Assembly: GCA_035538335.1 (NCBI GenBank)
Contig: DATLKN010000008.1
Location: 124,001-188,000, forward strand
DNA length: 64,000 nucleotides
Reading direction: 5' to 3'
Source of the DNA: AP-15 sp035538335
GTDB taxonomy: Bacteria; Pseudomonadota; Alphaproteobacteria; ATCC43930; CGMCC-115725
Below the pieces are notes generated by a model that was not told where the DNA came from, ran no database searches, and was given only the letters and a program-made list of their open reading frames with translations. How positions within the stretch are numbered: position 1 is the first letter of the stretch; every line of letters starts with the position of its first letter. The translations under genes and the position numbers were made by a program. Below, piece after piece: positions 49,681 through 57,629 of the stretch.

Positions 49681-50907
49681 TTACGCCGCCCGTTCGGCGG
49701 CCTCGGCCGGGGCGCGTTCGCTGTCGACCATGTAGTCGCGCACCAGCGGCACGGTGTCGACCGCCTTTGCCAGCTGCATCTGAAAGACCATGTGGTCGTG
49801 CCGGCGAAAGGCGATCTCGGAGCCGACGAGATACATCTCCCACATGCGGCAGAAGCGCTCGTCGTAGATCGCGCGCAGGCGGTCGCGATTCTGCGTGAAG
49901 CGGCGGCGCCAGGCGCGCAGCGTCTCGGCGTAGTGCAGCCGCAGGATCTCGATATCAGTGATCCACAGCCGTGTCTTCTCGACCGCCCGCGTCACCTCCG
50001 ACAGGGCGGGCGAATAGCCGCCCGGAAAGATGTATTTGCGGATCCACGGGTTGGTCGAGCCCGGCCCCTCCATGCGTCCGATCGCATGCAGCAGCGCGAC
50101 GCCGTCGGGGCATAACAGCGTCTTCATCTTCTGGAAAAAGATGCGGTAGTGGTTCACCCCGACATGCTCGAACATGCCGACCGAGACGATGCGGTCGTAG
50201 GCGCCCTGTTCCTCGCGATAGTCGCGCAGGTGAAAGCGCACGCGGTCGGCGAGCCCCGCCGCCGCTGCCCGGCGCTGCGCCACCTTCAACTGCTCGGCGG
50301 AGAGTGTCAGGCCGTCGACCTCGACGCCGTGCTCGGCGGCGAGGTGCAGCGCCAGACCGCCCCAGCCGCAGCCGATGTCGAGCACCCGCTGGCCGGGGCG
50401 CAACAGCAGCTTCGCCGCGATATGCCGCTTCTTGTCGAGCTGCGCGCGGTCGAGATCGTTCTCCGGGCTCGTGAAATAGGCGCAGGAATATTGCCGGTCC
50501 TGATCGAGGAAAAGCTCGTAGAGCTGGTCCGAGAGGTCGTAGTGATGCGCTGCGTTCCGGCGCGCGCGATAGAGCGGGTTGAACTGGTGCACCCGGCGCA
50601 GCGCCGTCGAGGAGCCGTTGTAGAACCGCGACATCAGTCCCGGCGGCAGGGCTTCGAGATTGACGGCGAGCAGATCGATCAGATCGTAAAGCCCGCCTTC
50701 CTCGACCGTCAGCGAGCCGTCCATCACCGCTTCCGGCAAATAGAGGCGCGGGTGCACGACCAGCTTCCAATGCAGCGCCGGATCGGAAAGCCGGATCGCG
50801 ACGCTCGGCCCCGGCATGCCGGAGAAGCTGTGCCGCCGGCCGGCGGCGTCGACGATTTGCAACCGGCCGATCGAAATTAAGCGGTCGAAGAGACGCGCCA
50901 GCAGCAT
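49681..50907 (-). CDS. cfa: Cyclopropane-fatty-acyl-phospholipid synthase family protein
   Basis: A 408-aa SAM-dependent methyltransferase. The SAM motif is VLDIGCGWGGLALHLA; VSVGMFEHVGVNHY and YSCAYFTSPENDLDRAQ are the further Cfa blocks. The N-terminal 110 residues form the usual Cfa lipid-contact domain. It would convert membrane unsaturated acyl chains to cyclopropane forms under stress or in stationary phase. It stands alone, followed by the hairpin cluster, and interrupts the otherwise conserved rplI-dnaB neighbourhood. Confidence 0.93.
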   Translation of the reverse strand: MLLARLFDRLISIGRLQIVDAAGRRHSFSGMPGPSVAIRLSDPALHWKLVVHPRLYLPEAVMDGSLTVEEGGLYDLIDLLAVNLEALPPGLMSRFYNGSSTALRRVHQFNPLYRARRNAAHHYDLSDQLYELFLDQDRQYSCAYFTSPENDLDRAQLDKKRHIAAKLLLRPGQRVLDIGCGWGGLALHLAAEHGVEVDGLTLSAEQLKVAQRRAAAAGLADRVRFHLRDYREEQGAYDRIVSVGMFEHVGVNHYRIFFQKMKTLLCPDGVALLHAIGRMEGPGSTNPWIRKYIFPGGYSPALSEVTRAVEKTRLWITDIEILRLHYAETLRAWRRRFTQNRDRLRAIYDERFCRMWEMYLVGSEIAFRRHDHMVFQMQLAKAVDTVPLVRDYMVDSERAPAEAAERAA

Positions 50908-50990
50908 GGCGACGAGACCCCAGCCGGTTCTGATCCGCTAATATCGAGCAGGGCGGGGCACAATATCAAGTTTTTGCTGCGCGTTTTCGG

Positions 50991-51542
50991 TCAGGCCGGT
51001 GGAGCGGGCTCCACGGCCGGCGCGTCGGCCGCATTCTCGTCCTCGTCCCGCCGCAGCAGCGGGTCGATGCCGCGCGCCCGCAATTCCGCTTCCTCGGCCG
51101 ATTGCGCGACATTGGCGGTGATCGTCACCGAGACCTCGGGATGCAGCACGACGCGCAGCGGAATGAGGCCGAGGCTCTTGATCGGCCGCTCGAGCACCAC
51201 CTGGCGCTTCTCGATCGTGAAGCCGGAAGCGGTCACCGCCTCGGCGATGTCGCGCGCCGAAACCGAGCCGTAGAGCTGGCCGCTCTCGCCCGCCTGCCGG
51301 ACGATGACGACCGAAAGGCCTTCGAGTTTTTGCGCGACCTCGCTCGCCTCCGAGCGGCGTTCCAGATTGGCCGCCTCGAGCTGCGTCCGCTGCGTCTCGA
51401 AATAGGCGAGGTTCTCCTTCGTCGCCCGCAGCGCCTTCTTTTGCGGCAGCAGGAAATTGCGGGCGTAGCCGGGGCGCACCTTGACGACCTGGCCCATCTG
51501 GCCGAGCTTTTCGACGCGCTCGAGCAGGATCAAATCAACCAT
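50991..51542 (-). CDS. rplI: 50S ribosomal protein L9
   Basis: 183 aa. The N-terminal L9 domain is MVDLILLERVEKLGQMG then VVKVRPGYARNFLLPQKKA, followed by the long connecting helix and the C-terminal domain ending VSVTITANVAQSAEEAE. There is an extra acidic tail of about 20 residues (DEDENAADAPAVEPAPPA), common in alphaproteobacteria. ATG at 51542 has a GAGGAGG site. It lies just downstream of DUF2232. Confidence 0.97.
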   Translation of the reverse strand: MVDLILLERVEKLGQMGQVVKVRPGYARNFLLPQKKALRATKENLAYFETQRTQLEAANLERRSEASEVAQKLEGLSVVIVRQAGESGQLYGSVSARDIAEAVTASGFTIEKRQVVLERPIKSLGLIPLRVVLHPEVSVTITANVAQSAEEAELRARGIDPLLRRDEDENAADAPAVEPAPPA

Positions 51543-51547
51543 CGAAA

Positions 51548-52471
51548 CTACCTCCTCAACCAAGCGAAACGGCGCCTCAGCCCGAGCGAGGCGTCGATCA
51601 GCCCCATCAGCGCGGCAACCAGAAAAGGCCAGCCGAAGAGCCCGGCGAGCACATAGAATATGGTGAGCGGCACGGCCGGGCGAGCATATCGGCGGGCGGC
51701 GGCGTGGAAGAGGGCGAGCCCGCCGAGGCAGAACGGCACCGACAGCGCGATCAGCATATTGACGCCGACAAACCGCGCGTCGGCGCCGAAGAGCGTCGCC
51801 GCGGCGGCGGCGGCGGCGGCAAGCGGCAGCCAGAACGGCAGCGCAATCTCGGCGATGTCGGGGCTCGGCCGCCAGTTGGCGCCGAAGCGGGCGAGGACGC
51901 CCTGGGCGAGGACGGCGTTGGTTATCGTCATCACCATCCACGAGGCCGCCGTGATGCCGGGAACGACGGAGGCGATCAGGCGCGCGATCGCCGTGCGCTC
52001 GGCGGCGGGCGCCTCGCTCAGCGCGGCGAGCGCCGGGTCGAGCTCCCCGCGAATCATGCTTTGCAGGCCATGCGGGCCGCCAAAGGCCACAATCGCGACG
52101 CCGAGTCCCAACAGGGCAAGGCCGGCGAGCCAGGCGGTCAGCGCGCCGGGCGGATACCAATCGAGGCCGCCCACGGCATTATGCCGCGCCAGCAGCGCCT
52201 CCCGGGTCAAAAGCACGACGGGCGCCGCGTTGAGTGCCGCAAACAGCAGGGCATCGCTCAATTCGGCGGCGGCGAACACCGCGGCGAGCGCGCTCGCGCA
52301 AGCGATCGCGGCGCCGCCGAGGCCGAGCCACAGCCCGGCGGCAAACAGCGGCAATTGCGCGAGCGAGACGAGGATCGCCGCCCCCGTCGAGCCGAGCGCC
52401 ACGGCGAGGTAGAGCATCGCGGCGGCGACCCCGCACAGCGCCGCGACGATCGCCATATTGCGCGCGCCCAT
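51548..52471 (-). CDS. DUF2232 family membrane protein
   Basis: A 307-aa polytopic membrane protein of about eight helices, starting MGARNMAIVAALCGVAAAML. The block around IASVVPGITAASWMVMTITN and the later FWLPLAAAAA segment match DUF2232. It is encoded between rpsR and rplI in many alphaproteobacteria; function unknown. Alanine-rich throughout. Confidence 0.9.
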   Translation of the reverse strand: MGARNMAIVAALCGVAAAMLYLAVALGSTGAAILVSLAQLPLFAAGLWLGLGGAAIACASALAAVFAAAELSDALLFAALNAAPVVLLTREALLARHNAVGGLDWYPPGALTAWLAGLALLGLGVAIVAFGGPHGLQSMIRGELDPALAALSEAPAAERTAIARLIASVVPGITAASWMVMTITNAVLAQGVLARFGANWRPSPDIAEIALPFWLPLAAAAAAAATLFGADARFVGVNMLIALSVPFCLGGLALFHAAARRYARPAVPLTIFYVLAGLFGWPFLVAALMGLIDASLGLRRRFAWLRR

Positions 52472-52487
52472 CCCGGCGCGGCTCCGG

Positions 52488-52754
52488 CTATTTCACCATA
52501 TAGGGCAACAGGCCGAGAAACCGCGCCCGCTTGATCGCCTGCGCCAGCTCGCGCTGCCGCCTCGCCGATACCGCGGTGATGCGGCTCGGCACGATCTTGC
52601 CGCGCTCCGAGATGAAGCGCTGCAGCAGTTTCACGTCCTTGTAGTCGATCTTGGGCGCGTTCGGGCCCGAGAAGGGGCAGGATTTGCGCCGCCGGAAGAA
52701 TGGCCGCCGGGCGGTTGCCGCGCGCGGGCCCGGGCCGTTGCCTTGGCTTTCCAT
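52488..52754 (-). CDS. rpsR: 30S ribosomal protein S18
   Basis: 88 aa. Conserved S18 blocks: CPFSGPNAPKIDYKDVKLL, then FISERGKIVPSRITAVSARR and a QRELAQAIKRARFLGLLPY C-terminus. The N-terminus is extended by about 18 Gly/Arg-rich residues. It starts immediately after the rpsF stop codon (no gap), as expected for a translationally coupled pair. Confidence 0.97.
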   Translation of the reverse strand: MESQGNGPGPRAATARRPFFRRRKSCPFSGPNAPKIDYKDVKLLQRFISERGKIVPSRITAVSARRQRELAQAIKRARFLGLLPYMVK

Positions 52755-53201
52755 CTAGGCCTCCACCGATTCGGCGGCGGGTTCGGCGGCGGGTGCGCCG
52801 GCCGGCGCCCGGTCGGCGCCGTCGCGGCTCTCGTAGCGGTCGCGGTCGCCCGGCCGGCGCGAGCGGTCGTCGCGGCCGCCGCGGCCCTGCACGATCGCCG
52901 ACGGGCCTTCCTCGAGCGCCTCGACGCGGACCGTCAGGTAGCGGATCACGTCCTCGTTGATGCGCATCGTGCGCTCCAATTCGGCGATCGCGGCCGGCGG
53001 CGCGTCGAGGTTGAGCAGCACGTAGTGCCCCTTGCGGTTCTTGCGCATGCGGTAGGCGAGGTTGCGAAGCCCCCAATATTCGCGCTTCTTCACCTCGCCG
53101 CCATTGTCCGCGACGAGCTGGGCAAAGCCGTCGGTGAGCGCCTCGACCTGCGCGCCCGAGATGTCCTGGCGCGCGATGAATACGTTCTCGTAGAGGGGCA
53201 T
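52755..53201 (-). CDS. rpsF: 30S ribosomal protein S6
   Basis: 148 aa. The S6 core is MPLYENVFIARQDISGAQ, followed by WGLRNLAYRMRKNRKGHYV and INEDVIRYLTVRVEALEEG. After residue 100 there is a disordered basic/acidic and Ala/Pro-rich tail, longer than in E. coli and usual in this class. The upstream frame to 53456 is not conserved, so ATG 53201 with AAGGGA is the start. First gene of the rpsF-rpsR-DUF2232-rplI operon. Confidence 0.96.
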   Translation of the reverse strand: MPLYENVFIARQDISGAQVEALTDGFAQLVADNGGEVKKREYWGLRNLAYRMRKNRKGHYVLLNLDAPPAAIAELERTMRINEDVIRYLTVRVEALEEGPSAIVQGRGGRDDRSRRPGDRDRYESRDGADRAPAGAPAAEPAAESVEA

Positions 53202-53335
53202 AAAGGCATCCCTTATGGCTGTTGATGGCCCGGAGCGCGTTGGCCGGCCGGGCCGAGCCGGCATCGCCGGCAAGGGTTCGCGCGCGAAACTAAGCGAGGC
53301 CGGGCGCCGGCGCAAGGGGCTGCCGGCGGAACTGA

Positions 53336-53400
53336 CCCTCACCTTCCGCCGCGCGAGGGGGGCTCCCTCTCCCCGCTCGCGGGGAGGGTTGCGGTGAGGG
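53336..53400. repeat. GC-rich stem-loop upstream of rpsF
   Basis: Nested palindromes: an outer CCCTCACC (53336-53343) pairs with GGTGAGGG (53393-53400), and an inner CTCCCCGC/GCGGGGAG stem has a 2-nt loop. It has the same style as the palindrome at 241-264. It lies in the 226-bp gap between the SDR stop and the rpsF start, and may be a bidirectional stem or the SDR terminator. Confidence 0.65.
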
Positions 53401-53427
53401 GCCGCCGTCGGCGAGCTTCGGACCGCT

Positions 53428-54228
53428 TCAGCCGATCTTGACGAGCGCCCCGCCATCGACCGGCAGGGCGACGCCGGTGATGAATTGCGCCTCGTCCGAA
53501 GCGAGGAAGAGGGCGGCGTTGGCGACGTCCCAGGCGGTGCCCATGCGGTGGCGCAGCGGCACCTTGGCGTCGCGTTCGGCCGCCACCTCGGCGCGGCTGC
53601 GGTTGCTCGCGCGCGCCCGCGCGTCGACCGCCATTGGCGTGTCCATCAGCCCTGGCAGGATGACGTTGGCGCGGATGCCGTATTCGGCGTTCTGGATCGC
53701 CAGCTGCTGCGTGAAGGCGATCATCGCCGCCTTTGTCGCCTTGTAGGCGACGAGCGGGTAGTTCTCCCACGCCGCGACCGAGGAGATGTTGACGATGGCG
53801 CCCGAGCGCTGCTGCCGCATGATCGGCAGGACCTGCTTGCAGGCCATGATCGTGCCGCGCAGGTTGATCGCGCAGACCCGGTCGAAGGCCTCTTCGGTCA
53901 ACTCCAACAGCGGCTTGTCGCCGCCGGCGATCGAGACGCCGACATTGTTGTGCAGGATGTCGATGCGGCCCCAGCGGCGATGCGCCGCCGCGACAGCCGC
54001 TTTCAGCGTCGCCTCCTTCGTCACGTCCGCTTCGAAGGGGACGCATTCGCCGCCTTCCTTTTCGACCAGCCGGGCGGTGTCGGCGGCCGAGGCGAGGTCG
54101 CGGTCGACGGCGAGGATCTTGGCGCCCTCGCGGGCGAAGCGCAGGGTCGTGGCGCGGCCGTTGCCGACGCCTTCGCCGGGGCTCTGCCCGGCGCCGACGA
54201 CGATCGCGATCTTGCCTTCGAGGCGCAT
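53428..54228 (-). CDS. SDR family NAD(P)-dependent oxidoreductase
   Basis: A 266-aa classical short-chain dehydrogenase. The cofactor loop IAIVVGAGQSPGEGVGNGRA carries a small insertion; NNVGVSIAGG is the NNAG-type motif. The catalytic Ser is in NISSVAAWENYP and the Tyr-x3-Lys is YKATKAA. A Thr-rich C-terminal specificity loop and the VALPVDGGALVKIG ending follow. Substrate unknown. It starts 3 nt after the GFA gene stop, so the two form an operon. Confidence 0.9.
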   Translation of the reverse strand: MRLEGKIAIVVGAGQSPGEGVGNGRATTLRFAREGAKILAVDRDLASAADTARLVEKEGGECVPFEADVTKEATLKAAVAAAHRRWGRIDILHNNVGVSIAGGDKPLLELTEEAFDRVCAINLRGTIMACKQVLPIMRQQRSGAIVNISSVAAWENYPLVAYKATKAAMIAFTQQLAIQNAEYGIRANVILPGLMDTPMAVDARARASNRSRAEVAAERDAKVPLRHRMGTAWDVANAALFLASDEAQFITGVALPVDGGALVKIG

Positions 54229-54231
54229 GCG

Positions 54232-54624
54232 TTACCGCCCTTCGGCGGCCTGGCGCGCCGCCATCGCCGCTTCCCAGTGGCGCCCGTCGAAATGCCGCGA
54301 GGGGAGCAGCGCCTCCGCGTCGATCCCGTCGAGGCAGCGGGCGTTGACGCTGAAATCCTGCGGGTCCGAGCGCGGCACGTAGAAGGAATGGATGCCGCAA
54401 TGCCGGCAGAAGGTGTGCTTGGCGACGCCGGTGTTGAAGGTGTAGGTGCTGAGCGCATCCTCGCCCGAGAGCAGCGTAAAATCCGCATGCTTCACCGGCA
54501 GATGCAGGATCCCCTTCATCGTGCAGATCGAACAGTTGCACACGCCGACCCGGGAGAGATCGGCGCGGATGCGGAACCGCACCCGGCCGCAATGGCACCC
54601 GCCTTCGTAGGTCTCGACCGCCAT
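54232..54624 (-). CDS. GFA family (CENP-V/GFA domain) zinc protein
   Basis: 130 aa with the GFA zinc-binding cysteines: GGCHCGRVRFRIR, CNCSICTMKG and CRHCGIHSFYV. The family includes glutathione-dependent formaldehyde-activating enzyme Gfa, but most members act on unknown thiol adducts. ATG at 54624 opens the conserved MAVETYEGGCHCG start; the longer frame to 55113 overlaps the Pro/Ala-rich gene and is rejected. Cotranscribed with the SDR downstream. Confidence 0.88.
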   Translation of the reverse strand: MAVETYEGGCHCGRVRFRIRADLSRVGVCNCSICTMKGILHLPVKHADFTLLSGEDALSTYTFNTGVAKHTFCRHCGIHSFYVPRSDPQDFSVNARCLDGIDAEALLPSRHFDGRHWEAAMAARQAAEGR

Positions 54625-54677
54625 TCCCTCGCTCCTCTTCGCCTCGGGCAAAGCTATCGCAAGCCTGGGCGTGCGCG

Positions 54678-55052
54678 TCAATAAAGCCCGCCGCTGCCGG
54701 GGCCCGGCCGCGAGCTCCAAGGCGGCGCCGCCGAGGCCGTCTCTGTGGCCGGCGGCGGTGCGGCAGCCTGAACGGCGGGCGGCGCCGCCGCGGCAGCCTG
54801 GAGGGCAGGCGGCGGTGCTGCGGCAGCCTGAACGGCAGGCGGCGGCGCGACGGGCTGTACCGGAGCCGGCGGCGCGGGCGGCAGCGGGGCGGCCACCGCG
54901 GCTTCGCGCGGCGCCGCGGCTGCCTTCTCCATTGCCGTCCCGTGCGGCAGCATATAGACAAACACCAGATTCGCGACGACGCTGGCGACGACGGCGTAGA
55001 AGAACCCGGCCGCTTTGCCGAAGGCGCCGTGCAGCATGCTCCGTTCCTGCAT
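54678..55052 (-). CDS. Membrane-anchored Pro/Ala-rich protein
   Basis: 124 aa. One N-terminal helix (AAGFFYAVVASVVANLVFVYM) is followed by a low-complexity tail of about 80 residues rich in Ala and Pro, with three 10-residue repeats of the PPAVQAAAAP type. It is probably anchored in the inner membrane with the tail in the periplasm. ATG at 55052 has a GAGG-type site; a second ATG is at 55037. No homology is recognised; function unknown. Confidence 0.6.
   Translation of the reverse strand: MQERSMLHGAFGKAAGFFYAVVASVVANLVFVYMLPHGTAMEKAAAAPREAAVAAPLPPAPPAPVQPVAPPPAVQAAAAPPPALQAAAAAPPAVQAAAPPPATETASAAPPWSSRPGPGSGGLY
54761..54850 (-). repeat. Three 30-bp tandem units in the Pro/Ala-rich gene
   Basis: The block CGGCAGCCTG recurs at 54761, 54791 and 54821, exactly 30 bp apart, with the rest of each unit nearly the same. 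Each unit encodes a decapeptide like PPAVQAAAAP. The array is in frame, so gain or loss of a unit would keep the gene intact. Confidence 0.85.
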
Positions 55053-55209
55053 GGTTCGGCCTCGCTGTTGGACGAACGCCCGATAGCGAAAGGGGGAAAA
55101 AAGGCAAAAGCAAGTCGCGCTCAGGTTATTTCAGCGGCAACGGGCGAGTTGACGCCGATCGCGCCTCGCCCCTACGCTGGCTTGCCGCAACCGCGCGGGG
55201 AGGCCGCCG

Positions 55210-56193
55210 ATGGCCGAGATCGTGCTCGGGATCGCCACGTCGCACACGCCGATGCTCAACGCCCCGGCCGAGGACTGGCCCCGCTTTCTGGAGCGCGACC
55301 GGGTGCGCGCGTTGCTCGACAGGGAAGGCCGGCCGGTCCGCTACGACGAGCTGCTGGAGCGCGCCGACCCGGCGGTCTTGGCCGAGCTGGCGCCGCCGCG
55401 CGTCGCGGCGCGCCACGCCGAGGCGCAGCAGGCGCTCGACCGCCTCGCCGCCGCGCTCGGCCGCGCCGAACTCGACGCGCTCGTCATCGTCGGCGACGAT
55501 CACCGCGAGCTTTACGGCGACGACAACCTGCCGAGCCTGCTCGTCTATCGCGGCGAGACGATCCGCAACCAGCCGCCGGCGGGCTTTTCTGGGCCCGATT
55601 GGGCGCGCCGCGCGAATGCGCGCTATTACGAGGAGCGCGAGCCGCGCGACTATCCGGTCGAGGCGCGCCTGGCGACGCATCTGATCGAGACGCTGATCGA
55701 GGAGGAGTTCGACCCCGCCTCGAGCGACCGGCTGGCCCCGGGCCAGAGCGAAGGCCACGCTTTCGGCTTTGTGCGCAAGCGCCTGATGGACAACCCGGAT
55801 CTGCCGGTCGTGCCGGTCCTCCTCAACACCTACTTCCCGCCGAACCAGCCGACGCCGCGGCGCTGTTATCGGCTCGGCCAGGCGATCCGGCGGGCGGTCG
55901 AGAGCTGGCCCGGCCGGGCGCGGGTCGGCATCGTCGGCTCGGGGGGCCTCAGCCACTTCGTCGTCGATGAGGCGCTCGACCGCGCCGTCATCGCCGCGCT
56001 CGCCGAGAAGGACCAGGAGGCGCTCGAAACCCTGCCGAGGCGGAAGCTCAACTCCGGCAGCTCGGAGATCCGCAACTGGATCTGCGCCGCCGGCGCCAGC
56101 GAGCGTCTCACCCTCGCCTGGTCGGCCTATGTTCCGGGCTACCGCACCCCGGCCGGCACCGGCACCGGCCTCGGCTTTGCCCTCTTTTCGTAA
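55210..56193 (+). CDS. LigB-type extradiol dioxygenase (catalytic subunit family)
   Basis: 327 aa of the protocatechuate 4,5-dioxygenase beta/LigB superfamily. Candidate iron ligands and catalytic histidines are visible: H12 (GIATSHTPML), H98 (GDDHRELY), H183 (EGHAFGF) and H249 (GLSHFVVDE). These enzymes cleave catechol-type rings next to a hydroxyl using Fe(II). No alpha subunit is fused or adjacent, so substrate choice is unclear. The Rieske oxygenase gene follows after 16 nt, forming a likely ring-hydroxylation/ring-cleavage pair. Confidence 0.88.
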   Translation: MAEIVLGIATSHTPMLNAPAEDWPRFLERDRVRALLDREGRPVRYDELLERADPAVLAELAPPRVAARHAEAQQALDRLAAALGRAELDALVIVGDDHRELYGDDNLPSLLVYRGETIRNQPPAGFSGPDWARRANARYYEEREPRDYPVEARLATHLIETLIEEEFDPASSDRLAPGQSEGHAFGFVRKRLMDNPDLPVVPVLLNTYFPPNQPTPRRCYRLGQAIRRAVESWPGRARVGIVGSGGLSHFVVDEALDRAVIAALAEKDQEALETLPRRKLNSGSSEIRNWICAAGASERLTLAWSAYVPGYRTPAGTGTGLGFALFS

Positions 56194-56209
56194 CGGAGGC
56201 CCGGTCGCC

Positions 56210-57517
56210 ATGAAAGAGCGGGAGAGCGAGGAACTGACGCGGGTCGGGCCGGGCACCGTGATGGGTCAACTCTTCCGGCAATACTGGCTGCCGGCGGCGA
56301 TGTCGTCCGAGCTCGTCGCCGACGGCCCGCCGATGCGCCTCGTGCTGCTCGGCGAGCGGCTGATCGCCTTCCGCGATACGAGCGGCCGGGTCGGCGTCAT
56401 GGATCATCGCTGTCCGCACCGCTGCGCCTCGCTGTTTCTCGGGCGCAACGAGGAGGGCGGGTTGCGCTGCGTCTATCACGGCTGGAAATTCGACACGCAG
56501 GGGCGCTGCCTCGACATGCCGAGCGTGCCGGCGCACCAGGATTTCCGCGACAAGGTGCGGGCGAAGGCGTACCGCGCCGCCGAGCGCAACGGCATCCTCT
56601 GGGTCTATATGGGGGCGCGCGAGACGGCGCCCCCGTTGCCCGCGATCGAGGCTGCGCTGCTCCCCGAAAGCGAGCTGCAAATCATGTTCGCACAGCGGGA
56701 GTGCAACTATTTGCAGGCGCTGGAAGGCGACATCGACACCTCGCATTTCGGCTTTCTGCACGCCGGCGGCGTCGGGCCGGCGGATCTGCCGCTGGACAAT
56801 CTGATCCGCTATACCGTCGCCAACCGGGCCCCCGAATATCACGTCGCGGACACCCCCTGGGGCACGATGTACGCCGCCTACCGCGCCGCCGAGGGCGGGC
56901 ACACCTATTGGCGCTTCGCCAATTTCCTCTTCCCGTTCTGGACGCAGACGCCGCAGGGCGCCTTTGACCGGGTGCAGGCGCGGGGCTGGGTCCCGCTCGA
57001 CGACACGCACACGATGTTCGTCAGCCTCTCGTGGAAGAATCTGCCGTCGGCGCTCGCCATGCGCAGCAACAGCCGGGTCATCCCCGGCTCGACGACGATG
57101 CCGCAATATCTCCCCAACGGCACCGACTGGTTCGGCCGCTGGCGGCTCTCCGGCAATGCCGGCAACGACTGGCTGATCGACCGCGAGGCGCAGAAGGAGG
57201 GCGGGATCTTCACCGGCATCGCCGGCATCCATGCGCAGGACCAGGCGGTGACCGAGAGCATGGGGCCGATCACCGACCATGCCTTCGAGCATCTGGGGCC
57301 GGGCGACCGCATGATCGCGCGCACCCGGCGGCGGCTCTTGCTGGCCGCCCGCGCGCTTGCGAAGGACGGCACCGTGCCGCCGGCGGTCGACGATCCGGAG
57401 ATCTGCACCGAGGTCAGAAGCGGCGATTTCCTCGCCGACGCGCGCACACCCTGGCGCGAGGCCTACGCGGGGCAAATCCGCCAGGCGCTGCGCCCGCTGC
57501 AAGCGGCGGCCGAATAG
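56210..57517 (+). CDS. Rieske non-heme iron oxygenase, alpha subunit
   Basis: 435 aa. The Rieske 2Fe-2S centre is bound by C68, H70, C87 and H90 (DHRCPHRCAS and CVYHGWKFD). The mononuclear iron site has H179 and H184 in DTSHFGFLH. Layout and the WGTMYAAYR and TMFVSLSW segments resemble phthalate 4,5-dioxygenase and related single-component demethylases. A reductase partner is not encoded nearby. ATG at 56210 has ACGGAGG ahead. Probably cotranscribed with the LigB-type gene. Confidence 0.9.
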   Translation: MKERESEELTRVGPGTVMGQLFRQYWLPAAMSSELVADGPPMRLVLLGERLIAFRDTSGRVGVMDHRCPHRCASLFLGRNEEGGLRCVYHGWKFDTQGRCLDMPSVPAHQDFRDKVRAKAYRAAERNGILWVYMGARETAPPLPAIEAALLPESELQIMFAQRECNYLQALEGDIDTSHFGFLHAGGVGPADLPLDNLIRYTVANRAPEYHVADTPWGTMYAAYRAAEGGHTYWRFANFLFPFWTQTPQGAFDRVQARGWVPLDDTHTMFVSLSWKNLPSALAMRSNSRVIPGSTTMPQYLPNGTDWFGRWRLSGNAGNDWLIDREAQKEGGIFTGIAGIHAQDQAVTESMGPITDHAFEHLGPGDRMIARTRRRLLLAARALAKDGTVPPAVDDPEICTEVRSGDFLADARTPWREAYAGQIRQALRPLQAAAE

Positions 57518-57629
57518 CCGTCGGCGGGCTCCGCGAGGACCGCCCGTCTGCGTCGCGCGTCGCCGTATGTTTTCGGCGCGGAATCGGGTAAGCTTGCGGA
57601 CGCGCAAACAAGCGCGCGAAGGCGGGGAC

